A stretch of 64,000 bases of DNA from Cyanobacteria bacterium RI_101. GTDB lineage: Bacteria; Cyanobacteriota; Cyanobacteriia; Cyanobacteriales; Microcystaceae. Under the pieces are notes generated by a model. The model was not told the DNA's origin and did no database searches. It worked only from the letters and a program-made list of their open reading frames with translations. A program made the position numbers and the translations under genes. Of this stretch, positions 53,940 to 62,806 are shown piece after piece; the stretch's first letter is position 1, and every line of letters begins with the position of its first letter. The stretch is from assembly GCA_016471375.1 (NCBI GenBank), contig WGLZ01000057.1:1-64000 (forward strand). Reading direction: 5' to 3'.

Positions 53940-53962
53940 TCTCTCTATCTTATTTTTTACCC

Positions 53963-54358
53963 ATGTCCCCCTCCGGCAGTCCCAAAAACCTTTTTCAGAA
54001 AATTTTCGTCATCGCCTCCGGCGTCGCTTTTCTGGGCATGATGCTTTTCCCCATGCTCTCTATTTTCCAGACCCCCAGTCCCGCCCCCGGTCAAGCCGGA
54101 GAATCGGCGCCGACGGATAAGGCGAAAATAGCGGAAATCGCCAAGGGTTACGAAAAAGTGCTGGAGCGGGAACCCGATAACCCCACGGCGCTCCAGGGGC
54201 TAGTGGAAGCCCGTTTGCAACTACAAGACCTCCCCGGCTCCATCGCCCCTTTGGAAAAGTTGGTCAAGCTTTACCCGGAAGAGACCCGTCTCAAGCAACT
54301 GCTAGACGCCATTAAAAAACAGGTCAATCAAGGACAGACGCCGTCGCCCAAGCCCTAG
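53963..54358 (+). CDS. Membrane-anchored TPR-like protein
   Basis: A 131-residue protein with one N-terminal transmembrane segment (about residues 12-35, IFVIASGVAFLGMMLFPMLS), a Pro-rich spacer, and about 70 residues that form two TPR-like helical pairs (YEKVLEREPDNPTALQGLVE, LEKLVKLYPEETRLKQLLDA). Probably a periplasmic or lumenal scaffold; function unknown. A frame from a TTG at 53921 overlaps the previous gene; ATG 53963 begins at the natural N terminus. Confidence 0.75.
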   Translation: MSPSGSPKNLFQKIFVIASGVAFLGMMLFPMLSIFQTPSPAPGQAGESAPTDKAKIAEIAKGYEKVLEREPDNPTALQGLVEARLQLQDLPGSIAPLEKLVKLYPEETRLKQLLDAIKKQVNQGQTPSPKP

Positions 54359-54911
54359 ATCGGCGCCGAGGCAAGCGTTAATCGCGCTTCGTTAGACTCA
54401 TGGCAGACGACTGGAAAGCGGGAGCCTATTTGAGACCAATGGGAGGGCAACGTTTTGTTGCGGGGTCTTTCGCCTCCTGTTCGCGCTTTGAGAGTAGACC
54501 TTCGCTATTCATTAGAGTGGCTATAGTGGTTTGCAAACGGGTGAAAATGACGTTTGTTAGCCCTCATCCCCTTCGACTGCGCTCAGGGTATCACCCAGCT
54601 CCTTCTCCCAATTCTGGCAGAAGGGGAGCCAAAACCCTGTTTATATCTAGGTTTTAAGTCCCTCTCCCCGGTTCCTGAGCTTGTCGAAGGAGGGAGAGGG
54701 ATTTAGGGTAAGGGTCAGACCGGCCAAGAATGTCCCTCAGTCAAGAGAATGCCGCTATATAGTGGCTGACGGCCGAATCTGGGGGGAATCGCCGTTGGTG
54801 GTTATAATCTCCTAGAGGGTCTAGGGACTGGCCGAGAAGTCCTTCGATCAGCGACCGCTTTTTCATTAAACTATTTGAACCCGCCCCTATCCCACGCGCC
54901 TTTATTGCTCA
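54359..54911. other. Long gap upstream of rpaA
   Basis: 553 bases. The first 160 hold no recognised gene. The MITE-like element fills the middle. The rpaA leader side contains TATAAT at about 54804-54809, which may be its -10 box; I see no convincing -35 box. Confidence 0.4.
54519..54765. mobile_element. MITE-like element, copy 2
   Basis: About 250 bp. One end reads GGCTATAGTGGTTTGCAAAC, the other (inward) CTATATAGCGGCATTCTCTT. The latter continues to CTGAGGGAC just as the left end of copy 1 does (AGTGAGGGAC). The interior holds two TGAGC-N-CGAAG elements (54571-54588, 54674-54691) and GGAGAGGGATTTAGGG-type sequence. No coding capacity. Confidence 0.6.
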
Positions 54912-55664
54912 ATGCCTCGCATCCTGATTATCGACGACGATCCAGCCATCTCCGAACTGGTGTCCATTAACCTGGAGATGGCGGGCTACGACATCAGTCA
55001 GGCGGAGGACGGGATTCAGGGCCAAGCCTTGGCGCTCCAAGTTCAGCCGGATCTGATCATGCTGGATTTGATGCTTCCCAAGGTGGACGGCTTTACCGTT
55101 TGCCAGCGCCTACGGCGAGAAGCCCGCACCGCCGATATTCCCATCTTGATGCTGACGGCGCTGGGACAAATTCAGGACAAAATCGAAGGCTTTAACGCCG
55201 GCGCCGACGATTACCTGACTAAACCCTTTGACGTGGAAGAGATGCTCGCGAGGGTGCGGGCCCTTCTGCGGCGCTCCGACCGCATTCCCCAGGCGGCGAA
55301 ACATTCGGAGATTCTTAGTTTTGCTTGCCTGACCCTGATCCCGGAGCGTTTTGAGGCCATCTGGTTCGACCAGCGCATCAAGCTCACCCACTTGGAATTT
55401 GAACTGCTTCACTGCCTGCTCCAGCGCCACGGGCAAACCGTCTCCCCCAGCGAGATCCTCAAGGAAGTCTGGGGTTACGAGCCGGACGACGACATCGAAA
55501 CCATTCGCGTCCATATTCGCCATCTACGCACCAAACTAGAGCCGGAGCCTCGGCGCCCCCGCTATATCAAAACGGTTTACGGCGCCGGTTACTGTCTCGA
55601 TTTAGGTAGCGTCGGCGGTAATCCAAACTCAGAGCAGGGCCTCGATCTTCCCGGGGTTGAGTAG
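54912..55664 (+). CDS. rpaA: OmpR-family response regulator RpaA (circadian output)
   Basis: A 250-residue protein. Receiver domain (about 3-120): DDD at 8-10, phospho-acceptor D52 in [11 protein letters not shown]82 and K104 in DDYLTKPF. Winged-helix DNA-binding domain (about 135-232): [35 protein letters not shown] and [14 protein letters not shown]. The whole matches RpaA, the master regulator that carries KaiC timing, through SasA, to promoters. The last 36 bp overlap the convergent FAD-oxidase gene, so its C-terminal tail is shaped by that overlap. Confidence 0.9.
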   Translation: MPRILIIDDDPAISELVSINLEMAGYDISQAEDGIQGQALALQVQPDLIMLDLMLPKVDGFTVCQRLRREARTADIPILMLTALGQIQDKIEGFNAGADDYLTKPFDVEEMLARVRALLRRSDRIPQAAKHSEILSFACLTLIPERFEAIWFDQRIKLTHLEFELLHCLLQRHGQTVSPSEILKEVWGYEPDDDIETIRVHIRHLRTKLEPEPRRPRYIKTVYGAGYCLDLGSVGGNPNSEQGLDLPGVE

Positions 55665-56948
55665 GTTAAAGGGATCGGCCCGGCGCTTGAGGTCTAAAAG
55701 CGCCGGATTGAGGGGCCCGGTTCCGCCGCCCTCTAGGGTGTAGGCGTGGGGATTGGCGACAACGGCTCCCGCTTCTTGATGGAGTCGGATAATTTCCGCC
55801 AGGCGCTCGGCGCTCTGGTACCGCACTAGGGGCAAACCGGCGGGGGCGGGGTTGCCCGCGACCCGGAGCCATTCGAGGTGAATCATCACCTCCTCCCCAA
55901 ATTGTTCTTGGAGGCGCAAAACTCGTTCCAGGTCGCCATAGAAAACCTGTAGGTAAGTTAAGGTCGGATCGACGGCCCGAGCCAGCAGAGTGGTGTGGTT
56001 CCAGCAAAACTCCGTCAAGCCCCGACAGTCGGCGCCGCTTTGGGGTTGGTAATCCGTCAGGGTTCCCCCGTGTCGTTTAATTAAGTCCGCCAGCGCCGGT
56101 CGATCCCAGTCGGAGGTAATCGTAAAAACAATGGAACCGCCTTGGGGAAGGTATGGCTGTAGCGCCGAGAAATAGCGGGGAATGGGATCGGCGTGAACGG
56201 CGATTTGTTTTTTGACGATACCGCTACTGAAACTGAGCGCCCGGGAGAATTCCGCCGCCGGTTTCAAGCCCGGAAAGGCGATAATACTTTCCGCCCAGGG
56301 AAATAGCGGCGCTAGAGGCAGTTCAACTTGGGTGACGACGCCGTTGGTTCCGTAGGCGTGGAGGACGGCTTGGGTTTCTTCCCCCCGGAGGGTCAAGATT
56401 TGGGGCGGGTCTTCCAGGGTGACGAGGCGAAGGGATCGCACATTACCCGCGTCGCTGATGAAACCGTAGTTAATGGAACCCGCGCCCACGCTCCCGCCGC
56501 TGATAAAGCCCCCTAGGGTGGCGGTTCGGCAGGTGGAGGGCGCCATCCGTAATTCCCAGCCCAGGGTTTGCGCCTGGCGCTCTAGCGTCGCCATTTTCAC
56601 CCCCGCTTCCGCTAGGGCTAACCCCGGCTCCAGGCGTAACATCCGATTCAGACCGCTCAGATCTAAAATAATCCCGCCCCGGAGGGGAATGCACTGCCCG
56701 TAGTTGCCCGTGCCGGCGCCCCGCAGGGTTAAAGGAATTCCCTCCCGGACGCAGAGTTGGGCGACGGTTAAAACGTCTGTTTCCGATCTAGCGCGAACCG
56801 CCAAATCCCCTCGATAGTCCCCCAGTTGTTCCTGAAGGACGGGGCTGAAGTGAAAATAATCCTGGGATAATTTCGCGACCTGTTGGGGGTCCCGAATAAC
56901 CTGAAGGGAGGAGTCCTGAAGGGTTTGGGCGATACTCTGCCAATCCAT
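55629..56948 (-). CDS. FAD-binding oxidoreductase, GlcD-like
   Basis: A 439-residue flavoprotein of the PCMH/VAO family. The FAD-binding part (about 40-220) has [20 protein letters not shown] and [20 protein letters not shown]. The C-terminal FAD-linked oxidase domain ends [14 protein letters not shown], the GlcD-type ending. Probably oxidises a 2-hydroxy acid such as glycolate or lactate; specificity not visible. Tail-to-tail overlap with rpaA. Confidence 0.85.
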   Translation of the reverse strand: MDWQSIAQTLQDSSLQVIRDPQQVAKLSQDYFHFSPVLQEQLGDYRGDLAVRARSETDVLTVAQLCVREGIPLTLRGAGTGNYGQCIPLRGGIILDLSGLNRMLRLEPGLALAEAGVKMATLERQAQTLGWELRMAPSTCRTATLGGFISGGSVGAGSINYGFISDAGNVRSLRLVTLEDPPQILTLRGEETQAVLHAYGTNGVVTQVELPLAPLFPWAESIIAFPGLKPAAEFSRALSFSSGIVKKQIAVHADPIPRYFSALQPYLPQGGSIVFTITSDWDRPALADLIKRHGGTLTDYQPQSGADCRGLTEFCWNHTTLLARAVDPTLTYLQVFYGDLERVLRLQEQFGEEVMIHLEWLRVAGNPAPAGLPLVRYQSAERLAEIIRLHQEAGAVVANPHAYTLEGGGTGPLNPALLDLKRRADPFNLLNPGKIEALL

Positions 56949-57057
56949 GAAACAAGGGTCAAAATCGGGTTAACCTTCCTACTCTAGCCAATTCCCTAAT
57001 CTTCTAAGCGCCTGGTATGATGGAGGACTGCTTACCAAAATCCCCAGGAGGATCGTT

Positions 57058-57294
57058 ATGTCTCGTCGCTGTATGCTCACGGGCAAAAAAGCCAACAACG
57101 GTTACGCCGTCTCCCACTCCCACCGCCGCACCAAAAAGTTGCAACAGGTCAATTTGCAATGGAAACGGGTCTGGTGGCCCGAAGGCAATCGCTGGGTGCG
57201 TCTGCGTCTCTCCGCCAGCGCCATTAAAACCCTAGAAAGCAAAGGGATTTCCGCCATGGCCAAAGAAGCGGGTCTTAATCTCAACCAGTACTAA
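57058..57294 (+). CDS. rpmB: 50S ribosomal protein L28
   Basis: A 78-residue bacterial/plastid bL28: [57 protein letters not shown] strong AGGAGG ribosome binding site precedes the ATG by about seven bases. Monocistronic. Confidence 0.97.
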   Translation: MSRRCMLTGKKANNGYAVSHSHRRTKKLQQVNLQWKRVWWPEGNRWVRLRLSASAIKTLESKGISAMAKEAGLNLNQY

Positions 57295-57800
57295 GCAGGT
57301 TTTCAACGGCGGGAGGGCCGCCTGGGGTCGCCTTCTCGTCGTCGAGGGATGTTTCGGCTTCGGTCGCGCCAGTATGTGAGAACGAAATAGTTTTGGCCAA
57401 GAAATCATTGTCGGCAAAAATCGCCCCGCTCCCGGAGGGGCGGCCCAGCGCCGCGTTGGCGCGCTCTCAAAATCAAGGATCTAAGGCGAGAAGGCGATAT
57501 TTGAGCGGGGATTGTTCTCTAGGATCGGCGCTTTATGAAGAAATCTTGACATTTCCGGGAAGATCGGCGCTTTAACAGGTCACAAGTCCCCCTAGAGTCG
57601 GCGCTGGACGCTTGTTTTTTGGCCCGCTTCCCTTACAATTAGTCCCAAAATCCAGTAAAGTATCTCGCGCTGTGGGGGAACAAATTGAAGGCGGTGGACG
57701 ACCAATTTAGGAAGTTACGCCTCGCGGATCTCCGGTTCGCTTCTTCCCCTAGGCCCGTTAATTTTCACGTTAACCTTTTATAAGGAAACCGACCCCCACC
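57295..57800. other. Long rpmB-sepF gap with two hairpins
   Basis: 506 bases without a recognised gene. Two stem-loops lie close together: GCCCCGCTCCCGGAGGGGC (about 57422-57440) and GCGCCGCGTTGGCGC (about 57449-57463). A weak promoter for sepF may be TTGTTT-N16-TACAAT (57612-57639), which would give a leader of about 155 bases. A small RNA in the first half is possible but unsupported. Confidence 0.4.
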
Positions 57801-58358
57801 ATGATTCTCAATAAATTAAAAGACTTTGTCGGCATTAGCGAGCAGGACGACTATGAGGACGAGTACGAAGACGCCGATTGGCAACAGTCTCAGTCCGCCG
57901 CTCCCCAACGAACCGAGGAGACGACGGATTCCCGACGGCCCGCCCGCGAGCCTTTAAATTTATCCTCTAACGAAACCCCCCTAGGGACAGGAGCGAGAAA
58001 TAACGTGATTGGCATGCCCGGTATCAATAACAATATCGCCGAGGTGGTGGTGGTGGAGCCTCATTCCTTTGAAGAGATGCCCCAGGTGATCCAGACCCTC
58101 CGGGATCGCAAGTCGGTGGTGCTCAACCTCAACGAGATGCCCCCGGAAGAAGCCCAGCGGGCGGTGGATTTTGTGGCGGGGGGAACCTACGCCATCGACG
58201 GTCATCAAGAGCGCATCGGCGAAAGCATTTTCCTCTTCACCCCTAACTGCGTCAAGGTCAGCACCCTCTCCGGCGTTCCCCAGGATTTGCCGGAACCGGC
58301 GCCGAGCCGAAGCTTTCCCTCTCCCTGGGGGTTAGAAAATAGTCGCTTGGCCCAATAA
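57801..58358 (+). CDS. sepF: Cell division protein SepF
   Basis: A 185-residue FtsZ-anchoring protein. An N-terminal amphipathic membrane helix ([12 protein letters not shown]) is followed by an acidic disordered linker (about 15-65). The SepF core is about residues 75-160: [60 protein letters not shown]. Followed by proC, the usual cyanobacterial neighbour of sepF. Confidence 0.94.
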   Translation: MILNKLKDFVGISEQDDYEDEYEDADWQQSQSAAPQRTEETTDSRRPAREPLNLSSNETPLGTGARNNVIGMPGINNNIAEVVVVEPHSFEEMPQVIQTLRDRKSVVLNLNEMPPEEAQRAVDFVAGGTYAIDGHQERIGESIFLFTPNCVKVSTLSGVPQDLPEPAPSRSFPSPWGLENSRLAQ

Positions 58359-58458
58359 GTGCCGTTGGAGGGATTGAAGAGAGCGGCGTTTTTTCCTAAA
58401 CTAGCTGGAAAACCCCTAACCGCCACTCTAGCGACTTGCCCTTTCCCGAATTTTTCTC

Positions 58459-59268
58459 GTGTCTATTCATCTTGGTATCATTGGCGGGGGAGTGATGGCG
58501 GAAGCGATCCTCTCCCGTCTCGTTTCTCAGCAAATTTACGGCCCGGAGCAAGTTCTTGTCAGCGATCCCCAGTTAAATCGCCGGGAATTTCTCAAGCAAA
58601 CTTACCAGGTGCGGGTCTCGGAAGATAACCAAGCGGCGGCGAACGCTTCGGAGGCCGTTATTTTGGCGGTTAAGCCCCAAATTTTAGACCGGGTGATCGC
58701 GGGACTCGCGGGGGGGCAGGATAAACCCCTCATTATTTCGGTTTTGGCGGGCACTCCCATTAGTCGCTTGGAGTTTGGCTTTCCCGATCATCCCATCATT
58801 CGAGCCATGCCCAACACCCCCGCCACGGTGGGCGCCGGGATGACGGCGCTAGCGCCGAATAAATTGGTGGAGGCCTACCACCTCAGTTTAGCCAAATCCA
58901 TTTTCGCCGCCGTCGGACAGGTGGTAGAGGTGCCGGAATCTTTAATGGACGGGGTTACGGGCCTTTCCGGGTCTGGACCGGCCTATGTGGCGCTGTTGGT
59001 GGAGGCCTTGGCGGACGGCGGCGTGGCTTCGGGCCTACCCCGTTCCATCGCGGCTAAATTAGCGCTGCAAACGGTGTTGGGCACGGCCCAATATCTTCAG
59101 GAAACCGGCATTCATCCGGCGGAGTTAAAAGACCGAGTCACCAGTCCGGGGGGAACCACCATCGCCGGGGTGACGGTGTTGGAAAAAATGGGGTTTCGAG
59201 CGGCGCTCATCGAAGCGGTGCGGGCGGCGTTTCGGCGCTCCCAGGAGTTGGGCAAACATAAGTCTTAG
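58459..59268 (+). CDS. proC: Pyrroline-5-carboxylate reductase
   Basis: A 269-residue NAD(P)H enzyme, the last step of proline synthesis. It has an N-terminal dinucleotide motif GIIGGGVMAEAIL, RAMPNTPATVGAGMTAL, and the family signature LSGSGPAYVALLVEALADGG with VTSPGGTTIAGV near the end. The start is a GTG at 58459 (VSIHLGI); no closer ATG fits. Follows sepF by 100 bp. Confidence 0.95.
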   Translation: MSIHLGIIGGGVMAEAILSRLVSQQIYGPEQVLVSDPQLNRREFLKQTYQVRVSEDNQAAANASEAVILAVKPQILDRVIAGLAGGQDKPLIISVLAGTPISRLEFGFPDHPIIRAMPNTPATVGAGMTALAPNKLVEAYHLSLAKSIFAAVGQVVEVPESLMDGVTGLSGSGPAYVALLVEALADGGVASGLPRSIAAKLALQTVLGTAQYLQETGIHPAELKDRVTSPGGTTIAGVTVLEKMGFRAALIEAVRAAFRRSQELGKHKS

Positions 59269-59316
59269 CCAGTCAAGGGCATTTTGGCCGGTTTAGGGGA
59301 GTCCAACGCCCATACC

Positions 59317-60717
59317 TTAGCCGGGCGGGCCCGGGAAGCGAATTTTTGCCGCCAACTCGCTTCGGAGACGAGCGAGCACGGAAGCCTCGTCCAGGGAGCG
59401 TAAAATCGCCTTGGCCGACTGTTTTGGCCCCTCCGGCCCCCAAACGGCGCCCTGGGCCAAATAGGTTTTGGCGATCTGCCCAATGGCGTAGCTCGAAACC
59501 CCCGCGACGCTCCCCTGGGTCAGGGCCGCGGCGGTATAGGGCGCGAGGGTTAGCCCCCCGGTGACGGGAACGGTTAAGCCCAATAACCCCTTGGCGGAAC
59601 TGAGACCTAAACTGGCTAAAAATTCGCTGGCGCCGACGCCCCCCATACTCAGGCCAATTTGCCGCAGAAGGGCGACGGCGGCGGGCTGGGTTAGGGGCAG
59701 TTCGTAGAGACGAGCGAGGGAGAGGATCAGGGCGACGTCAATGACGGCGCCGGAGAAGAGATCCAGCGCCGAGACGGGATTGAGCGCCACCGCCGCGGCT
59801 TTGACCAGCATCGCTTTTTGGATAACCTCGTCGGCCAGGCGCTCCCGCAGGGCCAGCTTGCGGGCCACCACGGCGGCGTTAATCTGGTCGGCGCCGAGGA
59901 GGGCGTTGAGCGCCACTAGGGATTTGCCTTCCCGTTCCAAAAGCTCAAAAATACGCAGACGCAGGGGCGCGATTTGGGGATCTCCCCGGTAAACCCGGCG
60001 CTGGAGTTTCCCGTCGGCGCTTTGTCGAACCTCAGTGATTAAAGGACTGGCGGCGATTAAGACAATTTCCTCGGGAGATAACAGGTCTTTAACCCGCTCG
60101 TCCCGAATTTTTTCGTAAATGGCCTGACGATCCGCCGGGGGATATTGGTCGATTTTATTAATGGCCAGCACCATCGGTTTCCCCGCTTGGCGCAGTTGGG
60201 AAAGCGCGTCGTATTCCAGTTGGCAGAGATCCCCCGCCGCGATGAAGAGAATTAAATCCGCGGCTTCGGCGGCGCTTTGGGCTAAGCGGGCCCGCTCCTC
60301 CCCTCCCACTTCGTCTAGCCCCGGCGTGTCTAATAACTGGACTTCCCCCCGCCCCCAACCGGCCAAGATCTGAGTCGGCGCCGCCCAGGTCGTCGCGCCT
60401 ACCGTTTGGGTAACTCCATGGGTCGGCCCCGTCTCAAAAGCGGTCGTCCCCGCCAGGGCGTTGAGCGCCGAGGATTTTCCCCGCCCCACCAGCCCAAAGG
60501 CGGCGATGTGGAGACGGCTTTGTTCCAATTTTTCCAACAGTTGGGAAAGGCGTTCCAGATCCTGTTCCAACCCGAGGCGCTCCCTCGGACTCAAGGCGCT
60601 GGACTGTAACACCCGCCGCAGACTGCGCTGAGCCTGTTGATAATTCAGTTCTTGTTGGATGGTGTTAAAAGCGTCTAAAGCCTGATCTAGGGCGTCCGGC
60701 GCCGGTGAGTCCTGCAT
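59317..60717 (-). CDS. Era/MnmE-like GTPase with a DUF697-type membrane C terminus
   Basis: A 466-residue protein. A helical N terminus of about 65 residues is followed by a G domain: G1 GLVGRGKSSALN, G3 DTPGLDEV, G4 NKID, and ALIGI-like SAK/A region IAASP. The C-terminal 190 residues are Ala/Leu-rich with several hydrophobic segments (AVIDVALILSLARLYELPLT, GLTLAPYTAAALTQG), as in DUF697/YcjF-type GTPases. Probably acts at a membrane; role unknown. Same direction as, and 21 bp after, the glutaredoxin gene. Confidence 0.83.
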   Translation of the reverse strand: MQDSPAPDALDQALDAFNTIQQELNYQQAQRSLRRVLQSSALSPRERLGLEQDLERLSQLLEKLEQSRLHIAAFGLVGRGKSSALNALAGTTAFETGPTHGVTQTVGATTWAAPTQILAGWGRGEVQLLDTPGLDEVGGEERARLAQSAAEAADLILFIAAGDLCQLEYDALSQLRQAGKPMVLAINKIDQYPPADRQAIYEKIRDERVKDLLSPEEIVLIAASPLITEVRQSADGKLQRRVYRGDPQIAPLRLRIFELLEREGKSLVALNALLGADQINAAVVARKLALRERLADEVIQKAMLVKAAAVALNPVSALDLFSGAVIDVALILSLARLYELPLTQPAAVALLRQIGLSMGGVGASEFLASLGLSSAKGLLGLTVPVTGGLTLAPYTAAALTQGSVAGVSSYAIGQIAKTYLAQGAVWGPEGPKQSAKAILRSLDEASVLARLRSELAAKIRFPGPPG

Positions 60718-60738
60718 GGAAACGGTTAGTTTAAGGAA

Positions 60739-61026
60739 TTAAGCTTCGCGGCAGTGGGTCGCCAGTAGGCGCTCCAGTTGTTGCGCCGATCCCCTAGGGG
60801 ACAGACGGGGCAGAATCTTTTCCCCCTGGGGGGAGCGCCAACAGAGAACCGGAATCTCATATTCCCAGGCGGCCAGCCAATCGGCGCGAGTGGTGATATC
60901 CCGCGTTTCTAGATCAATAGTAAAGTTACTCACCTGGGCTAGTTTCTCCGCTAGGGCTTCGCAGAGGTGACAACCGGGCTTGCTGTAGAGAATTAAAGGG
61001 AGGGGAAGGGGAGAATCGGCGCTCAT
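60739..61026 (-). CDS. Glutaredoxin-like protein
   Basis: A 95-residue thioredoxin-fold protein with CxxC active site CHLC in ILYSKPGCHLCEALAEKL and the cis-Pro region YEIPVLCWRS. Belongs to the DUF836-like glutaredoxin group of cyanobacteria; dithiol reductant of unknown target. A frame from a TTG at 61044 adds six residues; ATG 61026 is preferred. Probably co-transcribed with the GTPase gene downstream. Confidence 0.85.
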   Translation of the reverse strand: MSADSPLPLPLILYSKPGCHLCEALAEKLAQVSNFTIDLETRDITTRADWLAAWEYEIPVLCWRSPQGEKILPRLSPRGSAQQLERLLATHCREA

Positions 61027-61356
61027 AATCGCAAATTGTAACAATTTGTAAGGGACTCGGTTTCCGGGGCGGGAAATCTTTCTAGACTAGAAAAAGATGG
61101 CTCTCTCCCTTTAGCGGTTATCTAACGATAGGGCTAACCGGCTTTCTGAATCTCCTTCTATCGGGAGACTTTAAGGCCGTTTTCCTTGATAAGCCCCATC
61201 CGCGAGATCTAGCGCTAACCCACCCCTAACCCCTCCGATGGAGGGGAACCGGAAACTTCGGATTTCAAGTTAGATGCGGTTTAGCCGATAACTGATATCT
61301 GATCACTGATATCTGAAATCTGTCCACTACTCCTCGCCTTTGGCGCTTTTAATGCC
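61027..61356. repeat. Repeat-filled gap before the small secreted protein gene
   Basis: 330 bases. Contains the unit at 61216-61278 that closely matches 1540-1601, and an ATATCAG-type tandem repeat at 61284-61322 (ACTGATATCTGATCACTGAT then ATCTGAAATCTG). No gene seen. Confidence 0.55.
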
Positions 61357-61677
61357 ATGACTAAACTCTTTTCCCTTTGCCTGACGGCCCTTGGTCTAGT
61401 CGCCTTTGCTCTACCCCTCGGCGCCGAGCCGTCCTCCAGTTTTGAAGACAGCGCCTTAAACAGTTTACCCCTCTCGGAAGGCTCCGCCCAGGATCTTCAG
61501 GGCACCTTGGCTCGGGACGCCTCCCTGTGGCTAGGGGGCGTGGGCGGCGGCGACGACGACCTGACGGAGGACGAGGCTAACGTTTACCAGATTCATCAAT
61601 CGGAACAGGAAGACGGCGCTTTGCAGAACTTCCTCACCGACGGCGTCCATCCCGGCGCGGCCCTAGGACGGTTTTAG
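61357..61677 (+). CDS. Small secreted acidic protein of unknown function
   Basis: A 106-residue protein with a signal peptide (about residues 1-23, LFSLCLTALGLVAFALPLGA) and an acidic Gly/Asp/Ser-rich mature part (VGGGDDDLTEDEANVYQIHQ). No domain recognised. It ends three bases before fetB in the same direction, so it may be co-transcribed, but whether it relates to metal export is unknown. Could also be a fast-evolving orphan. Confidence 0.6.
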   Translation: MTKLFSLCLTALGLVAFALPLGAEPSSSFEDSALNSLPLSEGSAQDLQGTLARDASLWLGGVGGGDDDLTEDEANVYQIHQSEQEDGALQNFLTDGVHPGAALGRF

Positions 61678-61680
61678 TCC

Positions 61681-62472
61681 ATGGCCCCCGCCGGCGCCGG
61701 CCCTATTGTTCTGAACGAAGTCGATCTCCTCTGGACGTTAGGTTTACTGGCCTTGACTGTTAGCCTTGCGACCTGGCAACGCCTCGGTTTAAGCGGACAA
61801 ATGCTCTGGGCCGGTTTCCGGTCTATTGTCCAACTCCTGGTGGTGGGCGCTAGCTTGACCCTGGTCTTCGCCTTGGATAATCCCTGGGCGGTGGCGCTGG
61901 TGTTGGGGATCATGTCCGCCATCGCCGCGGCGGTGGCGCGAAACCGGATGCAGATTCCCGGAGAAAACGGGCTATGGATTTGGCTCTCCATTACCTTTAG
62001 CGCCGCGCTGACCCTCGTTTATAGTTTGGCCCTCATTATTCAACCGCCGGTTTGGTACTCGCCTCAGTATTTAATTCCCTTGGCGGGGATGGTTCTGGGC
62101 AACGCCATGAACAGCGCCACTTTGGCGGGGGAACGTCTCGCGAGTTTGATTCGCCAGAGCACTCAGGAAATCGAGACCTACCTATCCCTCGGCGCGTCCC
62201 CCAGTCAAGCCATTTTCGCCTACCGACAGGCGGCGCTGAAGGCCAGCTTAACGCCCATCTTGAACCAAATGCTGGTGGTCGGTTTGGTCAGTCTGCCGGG
62301 AATGTTCACCGGGCAGGTGTTAGCGGGAAGCGATCCCCTTAACGCCGCCTCCTACCAAATTTTGATTCTCTTCATGATCCTCCTAACGGATCTCGTCTCG
62401 GCGCTGTTGGTCTGCGAGGGAGCGCGGCGCCGCTTTTTCAACGGCGCTTGGCAACTGCTGGCGGATCGGTAA
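61681..62472 (+). CDS. fetB: FetB-type (UPF0014) ABC transporter permease
   Basis: A 263-residue permease with about seven hydrophobic segments. UPF0014/FetB signatures are RSIVQLLVVGASL, PLAGMVLGNAMNSATLAGER and SLGASPSQAIFAYRQAALKA, then LPGMFTGQVLAGSDPL. E. coli FetAB exports iron; the substrate here is by analogy only. The ATPase FetA is not adjacent, so it must be encoded elsewhere. Starts three bases after the small secreted protein gene. Confidence 0.87.
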   Translation: MAPAGAGPIVLNEVDLLWTLGLLALTVSLATWQRLGLSGQMLWAGFRSIVQLLVVGASLTLVFALDNPWAVALVLGIMSAIAAAVARNRMQIPGENGLWIWLSITFSAALTLVYSLALIIQPPVWYSPQYLIPLAGMVLGNAMNSATLAGERLASLIRQSTQEIETYLSLGASPSQAIFAYRQAALKASLTPILNQMLVVGLVSLPGMFTGQVLAGSDPLNAASYQILILFMILLTDLVSALLVCEGARRRFFNGAWQLLADR

Positions 62473-62479
62473 TATGACG

Positions 62480-62788
62480 TTAATCGACCCGAGCGAGGGC
62501 GTCTCCAATATCCTGGATCAAAAAGACAAAATAGTAGCCCGTATATCTCCGGCTTTTTCGATCGCCCTCGGGAACCAGTTGTTTTTCTAACGTCTCGTAG
62601 TCCTCCGGCACAGCGCAGAACCCCCTAGCTCCCGGCGCTTGTTCGTAGGCCTTGAATCGGGTTCCCTGCGGCAATCGGCATTCAAAACTCCCCGTAACCG
62701 GCGCCGCCCAAGTCGTTAGTCCGTGGGTGGCAACATCTCGGGTGAGAATGAAGCGCTCGCCTTCTTTAACTGGGGGGATGCTGTTCAT
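62480..62788 (-). CDS. Hypothetical protein downstream of a DNA methyltransferase
   Basis: A 102-residue soluble protein without recognised domain: EGERFILTRDVATHGLTTWA, SFECRLPQGTRFKAYEQAPG, GYYFVFLIQDIGDALARVD. The mix of short beta-strands and an FCAVPEDYE segment suggests a small beta-rich fold. It follows the methyltransferase gene by 18 bp, so it is probably in the same operon and may belong to the restriction-modification or regulatory unit. No clear ribosome binding site. Confidence 0.65.
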   Translation of the reverse strand: MNSIPPVKEGERFILTRDVATHGLTTWAAPVTGSFECRLPQGTRFKAYEQAPGARGFCAVPEDYETLEKQLVPEGDRKSRRYTGYYFVFLIQDIGDALARVD

Positions 62789-62806
62789 GGCGCCGTTACC
62801 GGTCGT

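Noticed and set aside
54400-54657. 85-codon frame upstream of rpaA
   Set aside because: It runs through the MITE-like element and dispersed repeats, so it is an accidental frame.
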